Of a stretch of DNA of 64,000 nucleotides, positions 34,234 through 44,898 are shown piece after piece. Below the pieces are notes generated by a model. The model saw nothing but the letters and a program-made list of their open reading frames with translations, ran no database searches and was not told the origin of the DNA. The translations under genes were made by a program, and so were the position numbers. The DNA comes from Timema cristinae (taxonomy: Eukaryota; Arthropoda; Insecta; Phasmatodea; Timematidae). The stretch spans positions 378,863 through 442,862 of the forward strand of contig JBCFYV010001001.1 in NCBI GenBank assembly GCA_039000515.1, written 5' to 3'. Numbering within the stretch: the first letter of the stretch is position 1; each line of letters starts with the position of its first letter.

Positions 34234-34509
34234 TTATTATTAGCACCGCGTCTTGCTACCCGTTCGGGTTATATGCACTTACGCTAATGTGTAATGGTAG
34301 GGTGATTGTGAGAAGAAATGAAGGACCTACAGTTTAACGTGGAATCCGAACCATGGTGGCGGCCTGGCATTCCACACATTCACAAGATGTCTTGTCAGAG
34401 GTGTAGGAAGGGTTTGGAAATCAGATAAATCTGTGCCGGGACCGAGGATTGAACCCCGGCCGCCAGCACAGAAGTCTGACACCTTACCCCTAAACCACCA
34501 GGTCACCCC
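34234..34509 (-). mobile_element. tRNA-derived SINE, family B, with perfect 13-bp target duplication
   Basis: It is the reverse complement of the 11060 element with few changes. The tail AGCACCGCGTCTTGCTACCC is at the left. The B-box complement GGATTGAACCCCGG and the A-box complement CCCCTAAACCACCAGGTCAC are at the right. TATTTGATAATTA flanks it at 34221-34233 and 34510-34522. Confidence 0.92.
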
Positions 34510-34843
34510 TATTTGATAATTAAATACCCATGTGTAAAAGTCATATCCAGCCTACAAGTCAGGTTGGCCACATCTGGCATGTTTCCATATGGTCATATTT
34601 ATCTTCCAAAAATGTATTTTATTGTTGACTACATTTCATCAATTGTTTCCTTTTCAATATTTTATTTGCACTTTTTTTTTAATTTGAAAATTTTCATTTT
34701 TTTTTTTTATGTTTCTGATAGGACATGCTGAAGGGTTCAATTTGACGAAGACAATGGACCTGTCAAAAGACGGAACACCTAATAATAATGAAAGGATAAA
34801 TAACCAAGTTATTGTATTTTTTAATTATGGTTATAGATTCATA

Positions 34844-34960
34844 TAAATATCATATTCTCTAAATTGAAAAATGATTTAGATATGGCTATAACTGTAATTA
34901 ACAAATATATGTTTATAGCCATATCTAAATCATTTTTCAATTTAGAGAATATGATATTTA
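34844..34960. repeat. Perfect 48-bp stem hairpin with 21-nt loop
   Basis: 34844-34891 (TAAATATCATATTCTCTAAA through GATATGGCTATAA) is the exact inverse of 34913-34960. The pairing continues imperfectly outwards for another ~15 bp (TTATAGATTCA with TGATTCTATAG). It encodes nothing. It fits either a minimal foldback MITE or a long-hairpin RNA precursor. Confidence 0.9.
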
Positions 34961-35206
34961 GATGATTCTATAGCTATAATTAAGAAATTAAATAGCTTGG
35001 CTATTTAAGCTATCATGATATACATATTTGTACAGTTGTTATTGTACATTTGGCAGCATAAACCCCTATTGAGTCGAAAGTGGTTGTGTTATCTGATAGC
35101 TCGCAATCTTAATTGGTCACTCATTTATAGGTGACGATTTCCGCACATTCATCACAGACTCTGCCTTTAAATATGAGGGGAAAATGACTCTGGGCATAGG
35201 ACAACT

Positions 35207-35232
35207 CCTGGATAGCTCAGTGGTTAACGCAA
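35207..35232 (+). repeat. Stray tRNA-like head fragment
   Basis: CCTGGATAGCTCAGTGGTTA looks like a tRNA 5' half with A box and runs straight into an AAT array. No B box or acceptor half follows, so it is a deleted SINE or tRNA remnant. Confidence 0.4.
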
Positions 35233-35808
35233 TAATAATAATGATAAAAATAAAGTGTACCACAGGAGTAACTTGCTACTATTTGCTACATTTAACATTT
35301 AACATTAGTAATCTAACTTTTCAAAATGTGTATATTCTTGGATAGTTCATAATCAGGGCTCAGATTTTGATGACCTAAAAATATGAACAAAAACTCATAA
35401 TGAATGCACACAACTAAACTTTTGCATTATGCTAAATATAATATGGATTTACAAATATCTACTTCATAAGTAATAACCACCCCCTCCCAACGCAACCCTC
35501 TCCAGCCTAGTTGCAGTCTCACCAGGAATGTGTATTTTACAACCATACAAACAAAGAGGATACATAGTTCATGGCCTACATCATCTTATCATTCCAGTGT
35601 GTTCAAAAAATGTACCCATTTATAAAATATTGATAGTTTTTAAAAATATATTTATTCAATATGGATGCCTCAAAAGACTATAAAAAAAATGCCTCAAAAA
35701 TGACCAAGAAATTATCACCTTGAATTACAAAATGACAAAAATTACCTATAAAATAAACATTTCTACAACAAGGGGATCATGAACCGAGATTATAGACCTA
35801 TGAGTAGA

Positions 35809-36541
35809 GCTCGGATGTTTATGACATATATTTTTAGTTTCGCCTTGAATTTATGATTAATGAATTATAAACATTTTTGTACTACCCCGACTCAAAATAT
35901 ACAAATTTTATTTTGCATATAGGTGCATATTTTGAGCAGTTTTACATTTTAGGTCATATTTCCACAAATTTGGGAGCATAAAGTCATATTTTGAATAAAA
36001 TTACTTAAATAACTGTATATTTCTAATTTCTATCAAACATAATTGGTACTTCACACTTTATATTATTGTTATTTATAATGTAGATATTTTCCGACCAGAT
36101 TACTTGATGGTGAGAATCATCTTTGGTTTTGCATGCTCACAACAGATTCACTATTCTTGACAACTTCAAGTAGTTTATATGGTACCTGTTTGAGAGATAC
36201 CTTTTCTGGAAAAACACATATAATAAGAGAAGGGGCTTAGCTCTGGAGGATGGTGTTACTGACCGCTTCTTAGAACTGACCCACCCCACCCCACTGTATT
36301 CTTGTTCTGCTTATAAAGGCTCTTTAGAATGATTCTGTGAATTAGTTGTAAGCTTGTCAGATCGATAAGTAAAGATTTGTTGGCTAATTTCTTTTATTGC
36401 AAGTTACTTCCTTAATTTGAGGCATATTTTTAATTTATTCCATTAACATGCATATATGTTAGTTTTTAGTCATATTTTTGTTTTTAAGAGCATATTTTTG
36501 CATGCATATTTCACGATTTTTAAGGTCATAAACATCTGAGC
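35809..36541. mobile_element. AT-rich MITE with GCTCGGATGTTTATGAC ends
   Basis: The left end GCTCGGATGTTTATGAC (35809-35825) is inverted at the right as GTCATAAACATCTGAGC (36525-36541), with one mismatch. The interior near both ends is studded with GCATATTTTT and GTCATATTTT motifs. A lone left-end-like copy (GGGCTCAGATTTTGATGACC) sits at about 35,357. No ORF is present. Confidence 0.7.
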
Positions 36542-36544
36542 CTT

Positions 36545-37291
36545 ATTTATGAGCAATGTACATAATGGACCAAAAAATATGACATGTCATCAACATCTAG
36601 GGTCTTATCATCATTATATTAATGATATTCTAGCTACCAAAATAATAATATTTGTATACAACATTCTTTTTTAAATATTCAAAAATAATATATCCTGTTG
36701 ACTATGATATTTGGTTTCCCTGAGCTTATCTTACAGCTCAAAGATTTAATAAGGCACCTATTCTATCATTAAACTTTATGATGACATTAATGAAATGTGA
36801 ATAAAACTTGCAAACTGAGAAGTTATTTATTTTATTGTATCTTAACATTTTCACTTACAATTGATTTACTTTGTTATTAATTACATTCGACAAACAGTGA
36901 TCAACAAACAATTATTGTCTTCAGATGTCTTGCTGTTCTATCTTGGTATTTGTAGAACATATTTCAATCACACATTTTCAAATAGTAAAGTAAAGGTAAA
37001 ATTATCCTAGTTTAAAAGGACCCTATAAAGATTATCACCATATAGAATTTTTAGACAATTCAATTAATTATCGTGATGTTTAACTTTGATTTGTAAACAA
37101 CACGACTTAAAATTAGTATTCTATAAATTATAATTTTAATACAAGTGATATTAATAAATGCTTGTATATAAACTTAACTTTAGTTAATACTTATAAAACA
37201 GTTTCAATAATATTTCAAAGGGAAAAAAAACTACAAATATATGTTTTTCTAATGTACCTAGGGAAATATTTTAATAATGTGCTTTTTTTTT
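36545..37291. other. AT-rich, nothing recognised
   Basis: No gene, SINE or clear repeat could be supported here. Confidence 0.4.
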
Positions 37292-37536
37292 AGCACCCTG
37301 TCCAACTACCCATTCGGGTTATACACTTATCTATTGATTATTCTAATGTGTTAGGGATTAATAATGTTGAATTTAGAGAAAGTGTACCTACATTTGTATG
37401 GTCGGAGAGTGTAAAAGCATTTAGTGAAAATCACCCTCGGTACACCTTACCAGGATCGAACCCGATCTCCCTATCATCGACAGTCTAGTCTATTACGAGA
37501 GTGACGCTTTAGACCATACGGCCACTGAAGCGGTTG
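37292..37536 (-). mobile_element. tRNA-derived SINE, family C, diverged
   Basis: The left end (tail) is AGCACCCTGTCCAACTACCC. The head at the right has GGATCGAACCCGATCTC and TTTAGACCATACGGCCAC. It aligns along its length with the interrupted copy at 12797. Confidence 0.82.
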
Positions 37537-38087
37537 ATGTGCTTATTAGATCAAAATTCAAGATATTAGGTTGTCATTAATTTGCCATTTCAATTTAGCT
37601 GGCAAGATTGTTTTTATCTGTCAAAGGATTTCCTAAAATACCATTAAATTATATTACAATAAAACATTATTAAAATCAGAGTGTGTATGGACTCTTTGTG
37701 AGGTATGGTAACTTCAATCCAATTTTCAGAGGATAGAGATAGGTTGGGTTTTATTTACCCTTGATTACCAAAAGCACCATTGGGATTTTTGGAAAACCAA
37801 TACCTCTTATGTAATCAAAATATGGCAGTCCTAGTAAAAATCAGTGGTGGGTGTATGAAATATGACATCAATATGGCCGCCATGTCATATTTACATCGAT
37901 GCATTTTATTGGCTTTAACTTCTACTGATTAATTTTAGAGAATAAAAAAAATTGAATTGAAGATAATTTAATGATAAAAAAGTTTACTCTGTCAAAGTTT
38001 TACGTAACATGTAAGCTTTTGCCATTTTTTAATGTCAAACTTCAAAAGTGGGTATTTTTATAGTTATATGAATTTACCATTACATAC

Positions 38088-39825
38088 TGTAACGTTATTT
38101 GCCACCCTACCATTTATTTCCTTATATTTTTCCCAAGCTTTGTAAATAGTTTCAGGTTTATTTTCGTTTGAAACATGCTGTGTCGCCGGCGTGACAAATA
38201 ATACTATTTGCATCCATTAAAATAAATTAAAAGGACAGAATATAGAACATCTAACACTGTTTTAAATAATTTAAACAATTAATTTTGACCTAAGGAAGAA
38301 CACTTACTTTTTTTTAAAACATATTAATTTCCTTCCAAGAGGTCTGTTGACTCTTCTATTTATTTTGGATGTCAGCCATGATTTATTTTAACGCATGCGC
38401 AGATATGATGAACAAGTGAGTGGCGAGTCTCGTGCTTGTAAAAGTAGTAAAAAAAAAAAGAGAGAAAAAAAAAAGACGTTCCAAAATAGCGCGCATTTCA
38501 ATTGTGACAGATTAAAATAAACATTTAATTCTCTTAAGAAACACTGACATATATTTAAATCTTGATACTAAATTTGTATCTTATTTTATAAACAGTTCAT
38601 AGCCAACACTTTATCTTTTATTTTATTGTATTAGTTTTCTCTTTGGACTTAGTAGAAAATAGAACGTTTTTTAAGTTTAAAACTGAGAACATTTTTTGAA
38701 GAGGATGAGGCTTTTTTCTTCCGGAGTGTCATTTAACATGGAGCAAATTTATATAGCTCCTAATTAAATTTAGTTTTCAAGTGGAACAATGGTTCGAAAG
38801 TAAAAGTGCAAGTACTCAAATGGAAAGTTAAGTGTCTGGAGACGAACTAGAGTGTTTATTTCTTCAAATTGTGGACGAGTTAGAATAAATAAAAGGAAAC
38901 AGACTTCAGACATTCTGGTTTCAACATGGATGAATTCATTGGTGAGGTCCAGCCAAATCTTCAATTTTAAATATATGTTATTTCTCATTTTTTTTATTTG
39001 TCAAGCTATGATACATGCAAAAACTTTCAGAAAGGACTAAATACACTCAGACTCTATCTATTCCAGGGAATTGATTAATATTTTATTTTTTATGTAAAAA
39101 TATTAATTCTATTGATTTTTTTTTTTTTGTTCCTCAACAATACCTTTTTTTTTGTCTTACTCAAAACTATATATTCTATAAAAGTTTAGCCTATACATAT
39201 ATTATTTTCTTTCACTCTATTATTATATATATATATATATATATATTAAAACTCCTAAATTTAATCATTTCAGAGATTGTTCATTTAATTGTTTAACTTT
39301 GTTTAAGAATTTATGTAATACCATATATTTTATTTTGTCATATTAGCCTTATATTTATTCGGATATCCTTAGGTAGGTTTGGGATGTAGTAAAAGGGAAA
39401 CAATAATGATAATAATAATAACCCACAAAAGTTTCAACAATTGTTTTTTTTTTATTGTAATCTCAATTAGTACATTTTTTGTTTTTTTTATGATCCATTG
39501 TATTTAAATTGCTATTTTTTTTTTTATTTTTTTTTTATTTTAAGTACTCTCAACTCTTGTGGAAGTCTACAACACACCATTGTAACATTGACATTGTAAT
39601 ATCTAGGTAAAAGTTCCCGAGCACACCCAGAGGTCTCGAGCATTTAGAGTCGTCGTGCATTTGTTCAAATTAGTCGAGCTAAAGTTTATTTATATTTTTT
39701 TTTCTTTATCATTATTATTAGTTCTCCTAGCTTCCAGGAGTGGCGCCCAACACAAGTTTTTTTTTTATTAATCTCGACGTTACCCCTTTTTGTTGATAAG
39801 ACACAATTAGGAAATTTATATTAGA
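38088..39825 (+). repeat. 5' LTR
   Basis: It begins TGTAACGTTATTTGCCACCC and ends TTTATATTAGA. It contains a TA microsatellite (39222-39247), one TA unit longer than in the 3' LTR. Near its 3' end (39741-39758) lies TGGCGCCCAACACAAG, itself like a primer-binding site. Confidence 0.93.
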
Positions 39826-39826
39826 G

Positions 39827-39844
39827 TGGCGCACAACGTGGTGG
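39827..39844 (+). promoter_or_regulatory. Primer-binding site
   Basis: TGGCGCACAACGTGGTGG lies one base after the 5' LTR. A TGG start complementary to a tRNA CCA end and the position fit minus-strand primer binding. The tRNA species is not determined. Confidence 0.7.
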
Positions 39845-39880
39845 CTCATTTGTGTTAGGGAACTGTGTTGTAATTAGGGC

Positions 39881-41836
39881 ATGAGCGGAGGAAGCTACTT
39901 TACTAGAAGCAAGGCCAGAGCTCTAATTTCAAACACTAAACTGAAGATTGTAGGAGAAACTTCAACAATGGAAGGTCAAACCCTAGGAGAAGATGTCGAC
40001 AATGACACATCAACAACAATGTCCTTAGAAGTAAGTGAGTTTAGGGATGTAGACCAATTCCATGAGTTTAGCGGAGAGTTTGCAGAGACTGAACCAACCA
40101 CAATATCTGTTGCCTCATGCGTGGAGACCGAACCAACCACTACAAATTTGACACCTGTTGCCTCACCTCCAGAATTTATGTCAGCGATACAACAATTAAT
40201 ATTTGGGATGAGTGAAATGAGAGGAGTTTTAGCAGCCAGTTTGGTTGAAATCAGAGGAGATTTCAAAGCTAGTCAAGACGAAATTAGAGGAGAGCTTTCA
40301 AAGCTTTCAGATAGTCAGGTTGAAATGAGAGGAGATTTCGCAGCCAGTCAGGAAGCCATGAAAAGTGAAATCTTGAGTTGCATGAGTTCGCTAGCCGACA
40401 CTATCAGGAAAGATTTTTATGTGGAGATTACCCAGACAAAAGCTGACCTGGAGGGACAAATCTCATCTGTAAAACAACATTGTAGCCAGGAAATTGAAGT
40501 GGTTAAGAAAAATTCACTAGTTTCACTAGAAAAAGTTAGTCAAGCACTGGAGTCGACACAACATTCCGTAGCAAAACAGCTCGGCCAACACACAGTACAG
40601 TTAGAGGAAGGTCTAAAGAACCTTAGTATGGAGGTTGATGCAGTGAATGCAAGACAGAATGAGTCCTTGCTGGCTGTGGCGGCAAAGAATCAGGAGTTGG
40701 CTCTAGTTCAAGAGGTTCTAGGTCAGAAGCTAGACGACACTACCAGAGTAGTTGTGTCAGTTCAGGAACAAATAAGGGGTTTGGGTGAAGAGGTAAGGTT
40801 AGGGTATGTTACTGGCCCCAACTTACTTAGCACACCCACCTTGACCATTTTGGGGGGAAAGTCGTTGGAGGAAAGACTTCCCAGATTCAATAGAAGGAAC
40901 CGACAGAACCCGGTCAGTCACCTGTTAGCTCTTGAGGAGTTATTTGAAGGGCATAGGCTGTCAGATAAGGACAAAGTAAGATTAGGAGGCAGTTCCCTGA
41001 CAGGTGATGCTGTACCCTGGTGGTCAGTGGGAAAAGACAACATCTCAAGCTGGGAGGATTTTAGTACCAAGTTCCTGGCTATGTTCTGGTCTGTAGAGAT
41101 ACAGGGGCAGATGAGGGCAAAGTTGCATGCTTCTCGGTATCATGAGAATAGTGGCACTCTGGAAAGCTATCTAGCTGATATGTACTCCAGAAGTCGAAAT
41201 TTCGATTCATCCATCACGGATTCGGAGCTAATATACATGGTTACACAGCAGTTACCGATACGTTTGCGGGAAATGTTAGTGGGCGTGACTTACAGCTCTT
41301 TGGATGAATTCCGTGCGGGACTACAGCGTTTGGATACGCTAGAGCAAGACCGGAGGAGAAACAAAATTGAGTCTGTAGGTTCACCCCCTCGCAAGCGCAC
41401 AAGTGAAGACATGAGTATGGTAAACCCACAACAGTTTCATAATGGTCCACGGCAGCAGAACTCCTGGAGAAGAACTGGACCACACCTGGAGAATCAACGA
41501 CGAGGTCCGAGTTGGAGGGCACCTTCAGACATGTTCCAAGGTAGAGGCCAAGAAGAGGCTCATCACAACTTGGATTCACAAGGAGACAAGAGACAATATC
41601 AAGGGCAGTTCTCAAGGGGTAGGGGCCACCCTTACACTAGCGAAAAGGAACAAAGATTTGTAAATTTTCCCCAACAGCAACCCCAAGAGTCGAACATGAA
41701 CTCCCAAAATTACCAGAATACCAGCAGGGGGCCTGGATTTCAACCTCAACGAGTTTCCCACCGGCAGAACCACTTTCCACATCCCATCGACATAAACGCA
41801 ATAGTCACAGCGGAAAACACCGGACCTGCGATGTAG
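39881..41836 (+). CDS. gag: Gag polyprotein of the LTR retrotransposon
   Basis: An intact ORF of 651 residues. Residues ~1-95 are acidic and Ser/Thr-rich. About 100-310 form a long predicted coiled coil, including repeated EIRG/EMRGDF-ASQ units. About 330-480 is a retrotransposon Gag/capsid-like domain (LPRFNRRNRQNPVSHLLALE, GDAVPWWSV, WEDFSTKFLAMFW, LESYLADMYSRSRNF, QQLPIRLREML). The C-terminal ~150 residues are Arg/Gln/Gly/Asn-rich and could bind RNA. I see no CCHC zinc knuckle. The protein would assemble the particle that packages element RNA. The start follows the PBS by 36 bp. A short overlapping frame reads on past the stop for ~20 codons but leads to no protease. Confidence 0.9.
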   Translation: MSGGSYFTRSKARALISNTKLKIVGETSTMEGQTLGEDVDNDTSTTMSLEVSEFRDVDQFHEFSGEFAETEPTTISVASCVETEPTTTNLTPVASPPEFMSAIQQLIFGMSEMRGVLAASLVEIRGDFKASQDEIRGELSKLSDSQVEMRGDFAASQEAMKSEILSCMSSLADTIRKDFYVEITQTKADLEGQISSVKQHCSQEIEVVKKNSLVSLEKVSQALESTQHSVAKQLGQHTVQLEEGLKNLSMEVDAVNARQNESLLAVAAKNQELALVQEVLGQKLDDTTRVVVSVQEQIRGLGEEVRLGYVTGPNLLSTPTLTILGGKSLEERLPRFNRRNRQNPVSHLLALEELFEGHRLSDKDKVRLGGSSLTGDAVPWWSVGKDNISSWEDFSTKFLAMFWSVEIQGQMRAKLHASRYHENSGTLESYLADMYSRSRNFDSSITDSELIYMVTQQLPIRLREMLVGVTYSSLDEFRAGLQRLDTLEQDRRRNKIESVGSPPRKRTSEDMSMVNPQQFHNGPRQQNSWRRTGPHLENQRRGPSWRAPSDMFQGRGQEEAHHNLDSQGDKRQYQGQFSRGRGHPYTSEKEQRFVNFPQQQPQESNMNSQNYQNTSRGPGFQPQRVSHRQNHFPHPIDINAIVTAENTGPAM

Positions 41837-44800
41837 AGATCCCGGATAGGTCGCAGGTTCTACATACTCTGGGTACCCATTTGGTGGAAGTTTTGGGAGA
41901 CATGTTAATCCCTTGAATCATGTGGTTCGACAGTTGGCTATAAGGAATGTTGTAGAACAGTTGAAAGTTGAGAGCAGTGTCAATCTCTGAAGCACTGGAC
42001 TTGGAAAGAAACCAGTAACAACAGGGATAGTTCGATAAGCAGCATAAGGCGTTGGAAGGTAAAAGCTATGGATTTGTAGGAGTCAGTAAAAGCAGAGGTC
42101 TGAGGATCGTATCCATATGGGATGAAAGTTTATTACACTTTGTGAAGCGTCAAGTTTTGGGAAAGTAAAAAGAAGAAAATATACATATATTTTAAAGAAA
42201 CTAAAATCTGCAATGTTCATTTATAAATGTATCTATTGGGTATATTCGAAGATGATTCTGACTTTATTATAATTTTGATTTTTATCAAGAAGAGAGGTTA
42301 TGCAAGGACACCCATGGAAAATCAGAACAACCCCTGAAAGCCAGTAATATGAATGAGATGACAAGTTTTAAGTTACGAGATAATCTACGAGGAGGAGTAT
42401 TTTAAAAGGAGTAAGAGTGTCGATTTTGGGAGGTCATATCTGCGTCACTGGCCGTTGATAAGACAGTGACTGCCTGAGGATATAGACGATTATTATTCCA
42501 GGACCTTGTGAATGAGATGAGTCCATCACAAACGGTTCCTGATGTGTGTATAAGTTACGTCGAAATATGTTGTTTTAAGGAGAAAACAAGAAAGTTGTTA
42601 AATTTTATATCGTCGAAAAGCAAGTTTTATCAAAGTCGTCGAATTATCAGTAAAGTAAAGGAAGTCATCAAGAAGTCATTGAAAACTGTGTAGGGAATCT
42701 ATTTTATACCCTGGAGTCCAATTAGTAAGTTGCTGAGATAGGCAAAGCTCAAAACAAGTGAAAAGGGCAAGAATTACTTGATAAAGTATTACATTTTAAA
42801 TAAATAATAAACTAAGAATGGAAGAATAAATAAGGTCTTCAAGAACAGTATAATTACCTTCACAACGTGTAATCCAACGAATCAGAGCTCACAAATGGTC
42901 CAGAAGTATAAACCCTCCCCAACGTCATAACATCATGCCAAGTAGCTGTAGGGGGCCACTCCGACGGTTCTGTAAGAAAAGAGAAAAGATTGTAAATATT
43001 TTTTTTGGGATATGTTTGTTTAATTAATTAAGATATTTTGGTCTATTGTGTGGTGTGTGAATTTATTTTATAAGCTCAATTTGTTTAAGTGAATATGTAA
43101 TTAAGTGTAAAATGAATCAGTTTCAATGGAAAAAACAAAGATTTTCAGAGCCAAATAAGTTATTATGTAATGATATAAGTTGTCATACACCAAGAGAGTA
43201 GGGGGCTAACCCAATGAATGTATATCTTATGTTCTAAACAAGTTGGTATAAATGCCAGGTCTACTATGTAACATTCAAGTGACACGATAGCCTAGAACGG
43301 CTAAATTATGATTTGCTTTCTCAGATTTTAAAATACTAAGCATCAATATATGTTAATTCTGTGTATGTCAATAGATGCATAAAAAACTGTATTTATAGAG
43401 TTCATTGAGAGAATGGTGATATTCTAGCCATAAGTGTTTGGCCTACTCCTTTTATTGTGAAAAATTGGAAGAAAATTACACCAGGAGTATTTCCTTTTTC
43501 AAGTTTTGAAGTATTAATTATAAATATATTTTAATGACATTGTTACATCACCTAAAGCAGAGGTTGTAGTAGCTGTATTCATTGAGAGAATTGTTAAATT
43601 CTAGCCATAAGTGTTTGGCCTATCAGATTTCCTGTATTCTAGGTCACTAAAGTACAATGAGTGAGTTTACTTTTTCCATTATTTGTTATGAAATAATGAT
43701 CTCTTTATGTTTAAAATGTGTTAATTAGTTTAATGAGGATCTATGGTTGTTGTACATACAGGTCTCAAATCAAAATGTTTAATGTTTAAATGATTTATGT
43801 GTAAAAACATTTTATACATGTTGAGGGTTGACGAAGGCCTAGGATGGAGTAATGTGATTTTCCTTTTTTCAAGGGTTTCAACATTAATTGTTGATATTTT
43901 TGTACAGCAGGTACCTGTTAATTTGTAGGGGAGAGTATATATATCCATTTCATAAAAATAATTATGAAAATTTGACTATAAACACTTGGCCTATGAAAGT
44001 TGGTTATGATAATTAAAAAGTGCCAAGTAGTTAATTTGCTTTTTGCTATAATTTGGTACCAAGAATTGATATTGTCTGGTGATGTATCTTCATTAGTTGA
44101 AGAAGGTGTCGAAGTAGATGTACTTACAGGTGGTAATTTGAAATGTTTAATTTATTTGCTGATTTTGTGTAAACAAAACCCAGCATTTTTGAAGTGTTGA
44201 AACTAGGCCTACTTTTGTGTGCAATACAAATATGATATATTCTTATATGAAATCACCTAAGTGATAAATAATACATGTATTTCCGAGGGAAGGACCTCAA
44301 GTGAACATACATAAGCCGTTTCGACATTTTAGGGAGAGGAAATTTAGATTTTAACTCACCTAAGTCTCAGCGGGGGAAGTGTTATCAGCGAGTTTAAACG
44401 AGTGCAGTGAAGTCGATCTGGATATTCAGCTCCACTGAAAGTGCTCCGGTTTATGCTACAAGACAAAGAAAGAGATTTTGTTATTCAAGTGAAGTTTAAA
44501 TAATATTTGTAAAGTATAAATATAAGGCGTGGCGGTTGTACTATTTTTCTTGTGATGAAGAGCGATCCTTTACAGCAGACGACAAGAGGTTATATTAGGT
44601 TGAATAACCGTCTATGTAGCTACAGACTTACTACGTGAACATGCAAGTTAAACTGAATTGTACAAAAGCAGCTGTTTTCGGAAAGACTAGAGAAAAAAAA
44701 CAATGCCATCCTTACTTATCGCCTTGAACCAGAACAAGTAGAGGCACTTTGATAAGACTAATTTACTAATTTTATAAGGAGATGGAATCTAGATTGTGAT

Positions 44801-44880
44801 ATTTAAGATTCTAGGCCTACTTTATGGCAAAAACATTTATTTTGTTCCACGAAGTAATTTTAGGCTTAAAATTAATTCGT
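41837..44880 (+). other. 3-kb non-coding interior where Pol would be expected
   Basis: All six frames are broken by frequent stops; the longest is a ~60-codon Lys-rich frame at 42508-42693. No YxDD-type reverse-transcriptase, HHCC or DDE integrase motifs are seen. Since the LTRs are almost identical, slow decay after insertion cannot explain the lack of Pol. The element was probably transposed in this form. Confidence 0.75.
43401..43990. repeat. Degenerate internal repeats of the LTR element
   Basis: TTCATTGAGAGAAT followed by ATTCTAGCCATAAGTGTTTG occurs at 43401 and again 177 bp later at 43578 (with TTAAATTCTAGCC). A third, weaker ACACTTGGCCTATGAAAG lies near 43,982. The spacing and AT-rich spacers suggest old tandem duplications. 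Confidence 0.7.
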
Positions 44881-44895
44881 AAAAAAAAAAGGGGG
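44881..44895 (+). promoter_or_regulatory. Polypurine tract
   Basis: A ten-or-more A run followed by GGGGG, then CAC, directly precedes the TGTAACG start of the 3' LTR. This is the expected plus-strand primer position. Confidence 0.85.
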
Positions 44896-44898
44896 CAC

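Noticed and set aside
38770..38988. 72-codon frame repeated at 45581-45799
   Set aside because: Lies inside the LTRs and is repeated only because the LTRs are; no domain or start context.
43390..43990. CRISPR-like array
   Set aside because: Only two or three diverged repeats in an animal retrotransposon; no regular spacer structure.
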